Source: Novosphingobium sp. (GTDB taxonomy: Bacteria > Pseudomonadota > Alphaproteobacteria > Sphingomonadales > Sphingomonadaceae). Taken from it: 7,682 nt of DNA. The position numbers and the translations under genes are program-made. The stretch spans positions 1 through 7,682 of the forward strand of contig JAQVEQ010000138.1 in NCBI GenBank assembly GCA_028697875.1, written 5' to 3'. The notes under the pieces were generated by a model that worked only from the letters and a program-made list of their open reading frames with translations, had not been told where the DNA came from and did no database searches. Of this stretch, positions 1 through 5,477 are shown in pieces. Positions within the stretch are counted from its first letter, which is position 1, and each line of letters opens with the position of its first letter.

Positions 1-83
1 GTATCGACGTCGATCACCTTGATCCCGGCGAACGAGCGGGCGGTTGCGGCGCGATCGGGTGCGGTGATGGCCTGGGTTGCCAC
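1..83 (-). CDS. Probable amidohydrolase, N-terminal fragment
   Basis: Only the first 27 codons are inside the window; the gene continues past the left edge. On the minus strand a GTG at 83-81 is preceded by AGAGAGGA (97-90) at a 6-nt spacing, a good ribosome binding site, and no in-frame ATG lies nearby. The peptide ends in GIKVIDVD followed by the start of a Thr codon. Members of the amidohydrolase_2 (metal-dependent TIM-barrel hydrolase/decarboxylase) family typically begin this way, with a short variable leader and then a strand ending in D-x-H (IDxDTH), whose Asp and His bind the metal. The His itself lies outside the window. It is transcribed away from the AtuA-family gene, sharing a 176-bp intergenic region, so it may be co-regulated with it. 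The family call rests on a short motif and could be wrong; that a gene starts here is much more secure. Confidence 0.55.
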   Translation of the reverse strand, partial: MATQAITAPDRAATARSFAGIKVIDVD

Positions 84-259
84 GATATGTCCTCTCTTGA
101 GCTTCGGCTCTGCTGTCGCCAAGCGGACTACGCCCCGCGCCGCGCCGCATCCAATGCTCAATCGCGCACCCCCACTTCGCATTATTCTATTGGCGCACGG
201 CCGCCCCGGCCGGGCATGGCTGCCACAGCAGACAAGCGATGCACGAAGGGGAGAGAAGA
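84..259. promoter_or_regulatory. Divergent intergenic region between amidohydrolase and AtuA-family gene
   Basis: This 176-bp non-coding stretch separates two divergently transcribed genes and must hold both promoters. It contains an AT-richer island at 180-191 (CATTATTCTATT) in otherwise GC-rich DNA, the likeliest -10 area for the rightward gene, although no convincing -35 sits at the right distance. CCAAT-N3-CAAT lies at 151-162 and ATTGGCG at 189-195; both words recur in the other divergent region near 5357-5368. A small imperfect palindrome, GCAT-CCA-ATGC, lies at 147-157. These are candidate regulator contacts only. Confidence 0.5.
246..255 (+). promoter_or_regulatory. Ribosome binding site deciding the AtuA-family start
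   Basis: AAGGGGAGAG lies 4 nt upstream of the ATG at 260 (the GGGGAG core ends 6 nt before it). An upstream in-frame ATG at 239 would place this purine run inside the coding sequence and has no comparable Shine-Dalgarno of its own, so 260 is the better start. Confidence 0.7.
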
Positions 260-2068
260 ATGTCAGCCAGCCACACAGACCGCGTGGTCCGCATCGGCGC
301 GGGCGCGGCCTTTGCCAACGACAGCGCGCTGGCGGTGCCGCAATTGCTGGAATCCGATCCGCCCGACTACATCGTGCTGGAACACCTTGCCGAAGGGCTG
401 ATGTCGCCGCTGGCCGAAGCGATGGCGCGCGATCCGGCGCTCGGCTTTTCGACCAACGTCCTCGACATCCATATCGGCCCCAATCTCGCCCGGATCGTGC
501 AGAGCGGCGTGAAAGTGATTACCAATGCCGGCGGCCTCAATCCGGCGGGCGCGGCGGCGGCGCTGGAACGGCTGGCTGCGGAACAGGGCCTCGCCCTGCG
601 CATCGCCCATGTCGAAGGGGACGACTTGCGCGGCCGGGTGGAAGAATTCGCCGCGTCCCGCCAGGCGGACATGTATTCGGGCCGGGCATGGCCGGAAGAG
701 ATCGTTTCCGCCAACGCCTATATCGGCGCCTTCCCCATCGCGGAGGCGCTTTCCATGGGCGCCGACATCGTGATCGTCGGCCGTTCGACCGACAGCGCCC
801 TGACGCTGGGGCCGCTGATCCACGAATTCGGCTGGAAGCCCGAAGACTACGACCTGCTGGCGGCCGGGACACTGGCCGGGCACCTGCTGGAATGCGGGGC
901 GATGTCCGCCGGGGGCACGTTCACCGACTGGCTCAAGCTGCCCGATTGGGAGAACATCGGCTATCCCATCGCCGAATGCCGCGCGGACGGCACGTTCGCG
1001 ATGACGAAATCCGCAGGCACCGGGGGACTGGTCAGCGCGGGCACCGTGACCGAGCAGATGGTCTACGAGATCGGCGACCCGTCGCGCTATCTCGTCCCCG
1101 ACGTGGCCTGCGACTTCACCGGCGTGCGGATGGCCGATGCCGGCCCGAACCGGGTCGAGGTTTCCGGCGCGCGCGGCCGTGCGCCCAACGGATGCTACAA
1201 GGTCTGCGTCACCCATCACGAGGGATGGCGCATGACCGTGGCCCTCGTGGTGGTCGGCCAGCGCGCGGTCGAAAAGGCGCGCCGGATGACGGCCGGACTG
1301 CTCAATCGCGCTGCCCGCGTGGTCAAGGCGCGCCAGCTTGCCCCGGCCCATGCCAGCGAGATCGAACTGGTGGGCGGCGGCGACATTTCGGGCTTCGCGG
1401 CGGACGATGCGACGGAAGTGACCTGCCGCATGGTCACTCTGCACGAAACGCGCGAGGCGGCGAACCTCTACGCCCATGAAACGCGCTGTTCGATGACCAA
1501 TGCCAGCGCCGGGACGATGGCGTTCGGCCCGGCCATGGTGACGCCGGTCAACCGCCTGTTCTCCTTCCTCCTGCCGCGCCGCGAAGTGCCGCTGACGATT
1601 ACCCTTGGCGCGCAACGGCGCGACTGGGTCGCCCCGGAAGTGGCGCCGGACAGGGCACTTGCGGCAGAGACCGGATCGCTTCCGCCCCTGCCCGATCCCG
1701 CGACATTCGACACCCCGGTGCCGCTGGCCCGGCTCGCCTGGGCACGCAGCGGCGACAAGGGCGATATCTTCAACGTGGGGGTGATCGCCCGCAAGGCGGA
1801 ATACTACCCCTACCTTCTCGCCGCGCTCGACGAAGACACAGTTACCCAGTGGTACGCCCACGTGCTCGACGGACAGGATTGCCCCGGTGCCCGGCGCTAT
1901 CCCTTGCCCGGGTCCCACGCGATGAATTTCGTGTTCGAGAACGCGCTGCGCGGCGGGCAGACCGTGGGCCTGAAAGTGGACAGCAACGCCAAGGGCATGG
2001 GCCAGCGGATCCTGGCGATGGAAGTGCACATCCCGGCCGAACTGGCCGCTGCCGAAGGGCTCGGCTAG
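260..2068 (+). CDS. AtuA-family (DUF1446) protein with C-terminal AtuA-like domain
   Basis: A 602-residue protein. Residues about 8-450 match the DUF1446/AtuA core: the opening VRIGAGAAFANDS, the DYIVLEHLAEGLMS segment, DIHIGPNLARIVQSGVKVITNAGG, and HVEGDD. Residues about 485-595 form the C-terminal AtuA-like ferredoxin-fold domain, with its hallmark RSGDKGDIFNVGV (496-508) and GSHAMNFVFENAL (551-563). This two-domain layout and length are usual for the family, so the gene looks complete. The founding member, AtuA of Pseudomonas, is needed for growth on acyclic terpenes such as citronellol; the biochemical reaction is not firmly established, although members are often described as hydrolase-like. 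No signal peptide is visible, so it is probably cytoplasmic. It is the first gene of an apparent two-gene operon with the LysR regulator. Family membership is clear; a terpenoid substrate is only a suggestion, because homologues also occur in other catabolic clusters. Confidence 0.9.
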   Translation: MSASHTDRVVRIGAGAAFANDSALAVPQLLESDPPDYIVLEHLAEGLMSPLAEAMARDPALGFSTNVLDIHIGPNLARIVQSGVKVITNAGGLNPAGAAAALERLAAEQGLALRIAHVEGDDLRGRVEEFAASRQADMYSGRAWPEEIVSANAYIGAFPIAEALSMGADIVIVGRSTDSALTLGPLIHEFGWKPEDYDLLAAGTLAGHLLECGAMSAGGTFTDWLKLPDWENIGYPIAECRADGTFAMTKSAGTGGLVSAGTVTEQMVYEIGDPSRYLVPDVACDFTGVRMADAGPNRVEVSGARGRAPNGCYKVCVTHHEGWRMTVALVVVGQRAVEKARRMTAGLLNRAARVVKARQLAPAHASEIELVGGGDISGFAADDATEVTCRMVTLHETREAANLYAHETRCSMTNASAGTMAFGPAMVTPVNRLFSFLLPRREVPLTITLGAQRRDWVAPEVAPDRALAAETGSLPPLPDPATFDTPVPLARLAWARSGDKGDIFNVGVIARKAEYYPYLLAALDEDTVTQWYAHVLDGQDCPGARRYPLPGSHAMNFVFENALRGGQTVGLKVDSNAKGMGQRILAMEVHIPAELAAAEGLG

Positions 2069-2074
2069 AATGCC

Positions 2075-3046
2075 ATGATGATTCGCCACCTCCCCTTCTT
2101 CGTGGCCGTTGCCGAAGAGGAGAATTTCCAGCGCGCTTCGCAGCGTCTGAATATCGCGCAGTCCGCCCTGTCGCGGCGTATTCGCGACCTCGAATACGAA
2201 CTGGGCAACGTGCCGCTGTTCGTGCGGATGCCGCGCGGGGTGCGCCTGACGCCGAGCGGGCGGGCCCTGCTCAAGGAAGCGCGCGCGATCCTCGACCGGC
2301 TGGACGAGGCGCGCGAGCACGCGGTCGCCATCATGAACGGCGACGAAGGGACCCTGCGTATCGGCTATTCTATCGGCGCCGTGCGCCACGCGTTCATTTC
2401 CGATCTTCTGACCGCGTTTCGCACGGCGTTCCCGAAGATCGCGCTCAAGACCGAACTGCTCCCGGTGGAGGACCTGCAACGCAAGCTGCGCGACAGCGAA
2501 CTGGAAGCCTCGATCTTCTATCTCAACGAACCGGGCGAGGAATTCGAATCCCTCCTGATCGCGGAGGAGCATTTCCTGGTCGCCATGCCCGACGATCACC
2601 GCCTGGCCATTGCGGAATCCATCGCGTTCGCCGACATCGCGGACGAGGATTTCATCTGGTATGCCAAGATGTTCAGCCCGACCGTGCATGACCGGATGCT
2701 GGCCGAATTCGCCGAACGGGGCGCGGCCCCGCGCATAACGATGGAAAGCCCGACCTGCGACACAACGTTGCAACTGGTCGGCGCGCGGCTCGGACTGGGT
2801 TTCGTGCCTCCCGTCGATGCATCGCGCATACCGGCCAATGTCGTCCTCAGGCCCGTGTCCGATTTCACGCTGGGATGGCAGTTCCGCATGGTCTGGCTGC
2901 GCGACAACAAGTCGCCCATCCTGCCCCGGCTGATCGACGCGGTGTCGGCCGCGCTCGACGGCACCGACACGGAGTGCGACGACATTTCCGAACAAGCCAG
3001 GGGCTGCCCCGAGGACGCCTTCCAGGCCACCGATCTCAACGCATGA
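2075..3046 (+). CDS. LysR-type transcriptional regulator
   Basis: A 323-residue LysR-family regulator. The N-terminal winged helix-turn-helix spans about residues 3-62, with the characteristic FVAVAEEENFQRASQRLNIAQSALSRRIRDLE (8-40, recognition helix near 28-40) and then PLFVR...VRLTPSGRALL. A linker helix covers about 63-90. The effector-binding domain starts at GTLRIGYS (about 92-99) and runs to about 290, followed by an unusually long, polar tail of about 30 residues. It probably binds DNA as a tetramer and responds to a pathway intermediate. Two adjacent ATGs (2075 and 2078) are possible; neither has a well-spaced Shine-Dalgarno (GAAGGG at 2054-2059 is 15 nt or more away). The start is 6 nt after the AtuA-family stop, which suggests translational coupling. 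The gene is co-directional with its presumed target rather than divergent, and its last 11 bp overlap the convergent SDR gene. The family is certain; the effector is unknown. Confidence 0.95.
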   Translation: MMIRHLPFFVAVAEEENFQRASQRLNIAQSALSRRIRDLEYELGNVPLFVRMPRGVRLTPSGRALLKEARAILDRLDEAREHAVAIMNGDEGTLRIGYSIGAVRHAFISDLLTAFRTAFPKIALKTELLPVEDLQRKLRDSELEASIFYLNEPGEEFESLLIAEEHFLVAMPDDHRLAIAESIAFADIADEDFIWYAKMFSPTVHDRMLAEFAERGAAPRITMESPTCDTTLQLVGARLGLGFVPPVDASRIPANVVLRPVSDFTLGWQFRMVWLRDNKSPILPRLIDAVSAALDGTDTECDDISEQARGCPEDAFQATDLNA

Positions 3047-3797
3047 GCGAGCCGCCGTTCACCGGCAGGGTCGTGCCGGTGATGTGGCCTGCCCGGTCGG
3101 ACGCCACGAACAGGATCGCTTCGGCAATATCGTCCGGCTCTGCCAGTCGCCCCATCGGGATGTGCGTCAGAAACTGGGCGAATGCTTCCTCGCCGCGAGC
3201 TTCCATAGCCTGTTTCACCGGTGGCGAGGCCGTGGTGCCCGGCGACACGATATTGACGCGGATCTGCGGCGCGAGTTCCAGTGCGAGCGAACGGCTGAAG
3301 GCCACCACGGCCGCCTTGCTTGCGCCATAGGCGGTCAGTCCTTCGATCGGCAGGAATGCCGACCCCGACGCGATATTCACGATTACGCCGCGGCCTTGCT
3401 CTTTCATCTGCGGGATCGCCGCCCGGCACATGCGCATGGTGCCATGGACGTTCACATCGAAAATGTCGGCGATCGCCGCCTCGTCGAAATCCTCGAAGCG
3501 GCGCACCGGGAAAATCGCAGCAATGTTGGCCATCACGTCAATCGCGCCGTAATGCGCAATTGCTTCTGCAACCGCCCGTTCGACATCGCCGCGCGAACGC
3601 AGGTCTCCGGCAAAGGCAATCGCCCGGTGGCCGAATTCGCGGCCAATCCGCTGCGCCACGTCGTGGATTGCAGGGTTCACGTCGAACAGTGCCAGATCTG
3701 CGCCCTCTTGCGCGAACCTCCTGGCCGCGGCCAGCCCGATCCCGCTTGCCGCACCGGTTACGAACACGGTTTTCCCATCGAACATCAACTGACTCAC
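3036..3797 (-). CDS. SDR family oxidoreductase (NAD-preferring, classical type)
   Basis: A 253-residue classical short-chain dehydrogenase/reductase from the GTG start at 3797. Visible motifs are the cofactor loop TGAASGIG (14-21), an acidic residue D39 at the end of strand 2 that favours NAD(H) over NADP(H), D65, N91 in NIAA (in place of the usual NNAG), active-site N116, catalytic S144, and Y157/K161 in YGASK. The C-terminus GHITGTTLPVNGG is the standard SDR ending. The length is normal for the family. It should oxidise a secondary alcohol or reduce a ketone; the substrate cannot be read from the sequence. The GTG start overlaps the MFS stop in a GTGA junction and has AAGGAGAGGAGAG (3816-3804) just upstream. 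The internal ATG at 3785 is possible but lies too far from that site. The 3' end overlaps the LysR gene by 11 bp. Pseudomonas atu clusters also encode SDRs, which fits the AtuA neighbour. Confidence 0.93.
   Translation of the reverse strand: MSQLMFDGKTVFVTGAASGIGLAAARRFAQEGADLALFDVNPAIHDVAQRIGREFGHRAIAFAGDLRSRGDVERAVAEAIAHYGAIDVMANIAAIFPVRRFEDFDEAAIADIFDVNVHGTMRMCRAAIPQMKEQGRGVIVNIASGSAFLPIEGLTAYGASKAAVVAFSRSLALELAPQIRVNIVSPGTTASPPVKQAMEARGEEAFAQFLTHIPMGRLAEPDDIAEAILFVASDRAGHITGTTLPVNGGSLMR
3059..3082. terminator. Stem-loop after the LysR stop, inside the SDR 3' coding end
   Basis: A perfect 9-bp inverted repeat, TCACCGGCA - GGGTCG - TGCCGGTGA, begins 13 nt after the LysR stop codon. A transcript of the plus strand would fold into a stable GC-rich hairpin here, well placed to end the AtuA-LysR message. 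There is no T-run after it on either strand, so it is not a canonical intrinsic terminator. It also encodes the conserved ITGTTLPVN segment of the SDR, so the symmetry could be a by-product of codon choice. Confidence 0.35.
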
Positions 3798-5200
3798 GCC
3801 CCGCTCTCCTCTCCTTCGTCGGACCACTCCTGCGCGGCGATCACCGCCCGCCGCATGGGCCCAAGCCCGAGAAACAGCGCGAGCATCGCCAGCGGCAACA
3901 GGATCGCCCCGCCGGTCGCGATCGCCCAGCCCAGCATCATGTCGTCGCGGAAGACGAATGTCGTGATCGCCCCGATCAGGGTGGGCCCCAGGCCGATCCC
4001 CAGCAAGGTGAACACGAACAGGTAGATGGCCGACACCTGCCCCCTGAACTCGTTGGGCGTGGCGATCTGCAAGGCGGCCACGGCCGCGCCGGTGTAGGAC
4101 GCCAGGAACATCGCCGTGCCGTTCAACGCGAGGAACAGGGGGAGCGAATCCGTTGCCGCGGCAGCGAACAGGACCGCAATCTGGGCGGCCGCGCAGAAGA
4201 TGTAGAAGCGCAAGTGGATGTCCGTCCGCCCGCGTGCGAACAGCTTGTCGATCAGCCAGCCGCTGAATACCGTCCCGCCCATGCCGAAGACCAGCACGAT
4301 AGTGGACGAGAACAGGCCGACCAGCGCAATCGACAGTTCGAACTTGCGGATCAGGTAAGTCGGCGTCCACGCCCCGAAGGCATAGGCATTGGCGGCCAGG
4401 AGGCCGAAGCCGATGAAATGGCAGGCAAAGAAACGCCAGCGCCCGCCGATGAACACCAGCGCGTCGCGCAGGCCCACGACATCGTTCGACCGCCGTTCCT
4501 GCCGCGGCGGATCGATCACCCCCCAGACGAGGAAGGCCAGCACGAGGCCGGGCAGGCCCACCGCGATCAGCGCGATCCGCCAGGGCGGCAAGTGGCCCAG
4601 AAACGGCAGGGAAAGACCGTCGGCCGGGATGGAATCGATCAACAGCGCGCCCAGCGCCACGGCGAACGCGCCGCCCAGGTAGCTGCCCGACCCGAAGACG
4701 GAGAGCGCTACCGCCCGGCGGTGTTTCGGGAAACTGTCGGCGATGATCGAATAGGCGGCCGGATTGAGGCTCGCCTCCCCTGCCCCCACGCCGAAGCGCG
4801 CGCCCAGCAATTGCGAGAAATTGCGCGCCAGGCCACCGGCCGCCGTCGCCAGCGACCAGAACACCACGCCGAGGAAGATGATCGCCCGGCGCGGATAGCG
4901 GTCCACCGCCCAGCCGAAAGCAAGCCCGAACGTGACATAGAACAGGGCGAACGCCAATCCATGGAGCAGCCCCATCTGGAAATCGCTCACGCCGAGATCG
5001 GCCCTGATATCGACGACCAGCAGCGTGATGAGCTGCCGGTCCATCAACGACAGCGAATAGAGCGCCGTCAGCAGGATGACCGAACGCCACGCCACGCGGG
5101 CGGGCGGGAATTGCACCGCAACCGCTTTTGCGTCCCGCACGGCCATGCCGTCTTCCACACCGCCCTCGACCGGGACCGGCCGCACCTGACTATCCAACAT
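3794..5200 (-). CDS. MFS permease, spinster-like family
   Basis: A 468-residue inner-membrane transporter of the major facilitator superfamily with about 12 hydrophobic segments. After a polar cytoplasmic leader (about 1-38), TM1 carries MDRQLI (53-58) followed by DIRADLGVSDFQMGLL, typical of spinster-like MFS proteins. The TM2-TM3 motif A is GWAVDRYPRR (96-105). TM4 carries R135 and E142 in RFGVGAGEA, followed by PAAYSIIADSFP and a basic loop; this R/E pair is conserved in the family. TM7 starts near RWRFFACHFIGFG. Homologues are common in sphingomonad catabolic clusters beside TonB receptors and are presumed to move small organic acids or lipophilic compounds. The start at ATG 5200 has AGGGGAG (5211-5205) at a 4-nt spacing; the adjacent GTG at 5203 is too close to that site. 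It is first in an operon with the SDR, whose start overlaps this stop, and is divergent from the TonB receptor. Substrate unknown. Confidence 0.93.
   Translation of the reverse strand: MLDSQVRPVPVEGGVEDGMAVRDAKAVAVQFPPARVAWRSVILLTALYSLSLMDRQLITLLVVDIRADLGVSDFQMGLLHGLAFALFYVTFGLAFGWAVDRYPRRAIIFLGVVFWSLATAAGGLARNFSQLLGARFGVGAGEASLNPAAYSIIADSFPKHRRAVALSVFGSGSYLGGAFAVALGALLIDSIPADGLSLPFLGHLPPWRIALIAVGLPGLVLAFLVWGVIDPPRQERRSNDVVGLRDALVFIGGRWRFFACHFIGFGLLAANAYAFGAWTPTYLIRKFELSIALVGLFSSTIVLVFGMGGTVFSGWLIDKLFARGRTDIHLRFYIFCAAAQIAVLFAAAATDSLPLFLALNGTAMFLASYTGAAVAALQIATPNEFRGQVSAIYLFVFTLLGIGLGPTLIGAITTFVFRDDMMLGWAIATGGAILLPLAMLALFLGLGPMRRAVIAAQEWSDEGEESGA
3804..3816 (-). promoter_or_regulatory. Ribosome binding site for the SDR, inside the MFS 3' end
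   Basis: Read on the minus strand this is AAGGAGAGGAGAG, close to an ideal Shine-Dalgarno. It lies 6 nt from the GTG at 3797 (8 nt from the second GGAG core) but about 18 nt or more from the ATG at 3785, so it supports the GTG start. It also encodes the acidic tail (DEGEES) of the MFS permease. Confidence 0.7.
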
Positions 5201-5225
5201 CACTCTCCCCTGGGCGCCTTCCGGC

Positions 5226-5241
5226 CGTCCGTTTGCGGACG
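5226..5241. repeat. Small perfect hairpin CGTCCG-TTTG-CGGACG
   Basis: A 6-bp perfect inverted repeat with a 4-nt loop, 26-41 nt upstream of the MFS ATG. In a leftward transcript it would form a small hairpin in the 5' leader; as DNA it could be an operator half. In GC-rich DNA such short repeats also arise by chance. Confidence 0.3.
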
Positions 5242-5281
5242 CGTTCCATCGGCATCAGGCATAACTTGGCCGCCGGAACGC
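5241..5281. repeat. Split inverted repeat GCGTTCC ... GGAACGC
   Basis: Two perfect 7-bp complementary arms at 5241-5247 and 5275-5281 are separated by 27 bp containing the AT-richer ATAACTT. The centre-to-centre distance is 34 bp, about three helical turns, which would put both arms on one face of the DNA. It is a possible regulator site close to the MFS promoter, but unproven. Confidence 0.25.
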
Positions 5282-5347
5282 AGCATAGTCCCGCTGGACT
5301 AAGACAGGCTTCCGCCTTCCGGCTTAGATCACCGTGCCACTCGGGAA

Positions 5348-5368
5348 CCAATCGTCATTGGCGATTGG
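5348..5368. promoter_or_regulatory. Candidate LysR-type operator (7-7-7 dyad)
   Basis: CCAATCG, 7 nt of spacer, then CGATTGG: a perfect interrupted dyad in which T5352 and A5364 are exactly 11 nt apart, the T-N11-A geometry described for LysR-type regulators. It sits near the middle of the divergent region, 109 nt before the receptor ATG and 147 nt from the MFS ATG, suiting a regulator that serves both directions. The spacer holds an extra ATTGG, giving ATTG-N3-ATTGG. The LysR gene at 2075-3046 is the obvious candidate partner; that link is inference. Confidence 0.45.
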
Positions 5369-5466
5369 GGGCCGAACGAAATGGCATTGGACCGGCGCGC
5401 AATCGAAGGGGAAGCAGTCCCGACGAAGGGCCGGCGGGCGCAAGACCTGCGAAGTCCAAAAGAAGA

Positions 5467-5471
5467 GGGAG
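5467..5471 (+). promoter_or_regulatory. Ribosome binding site of the TonB receptor
   Basis: GGGAG, within a purine-rich run from 5461 to 5475, lies 6 nt upstream of the ATG at 5478. It fixes the start, which directly precedes a good signal peptide. Confidence 0.65.
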
Positions 5472-5477
5472 AAGACG

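Larger units (their letters stand above)
5201..5477. promoter_or_regulatory. Divergent regulatory region between MFS-SDR operon and TonB receptor
   Basis: This 277-bp non-coding stretch must hold the promoters of both the leftward MFS-SDR operon and the rightward receptor gene. It is rich in symmetry: a 6-bp hairpin (5226-5241), a split 7-bp inverted repeat (5241-5247 and 5275-5281), a CTAAG/CTTAG pair (5299-5303 and 5323-5327) and a 7-7-7 dyad (5348-5368), each discussed separately. ATTGG occurs three times (5357, 5364 and 5386). I could not place a convincing -35/-10 pair for either direction. Confidence 0.6.

Noticed and set aside
201..232. GC-rich partial palindromes (GGCCG...CGGCC) in the first intergenic region as a terminator or operator
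   Set aside because: The arms are short, imperfect and made only of G and C, which is expected often by chance in this base composition, and no T-run follows.
239..259. The upstream ATG at 239 as start of the AtuA-family protein
   Set aside because: It would add a 7-residue leader that translates the ribosome binding site itself; the ATG at 260 is ideally spaced from it.
263..2995. A 910-codon open frame on the minus strand opposite the AtuA-family and LysR genes
   Set aside because: The translation is His/Arg/Gly-rich low-complexity text with no recognisable domain, while both plus-strand genes give clear family motifs. Long antisense frames are common in GC-rich genes.
3798..5090. An SDR fused to a long N-terminal extension, since the SDR frame stays open upstream to 5090
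   Set aside because: The extension is out of frame with the MFS gene and reads as Arg/Gly-rich noise. The GTG at 3797 with its strong ribosome binding site and the GTGA junction explain the start.
3320..5302. A 660-codon plus-strand open frame opposite the SDR and MFS genes
   Set aside because: The product is Arg/Gln/Pro-rich and lacks any domain; the minus-strand frames encode complete, well-known families.
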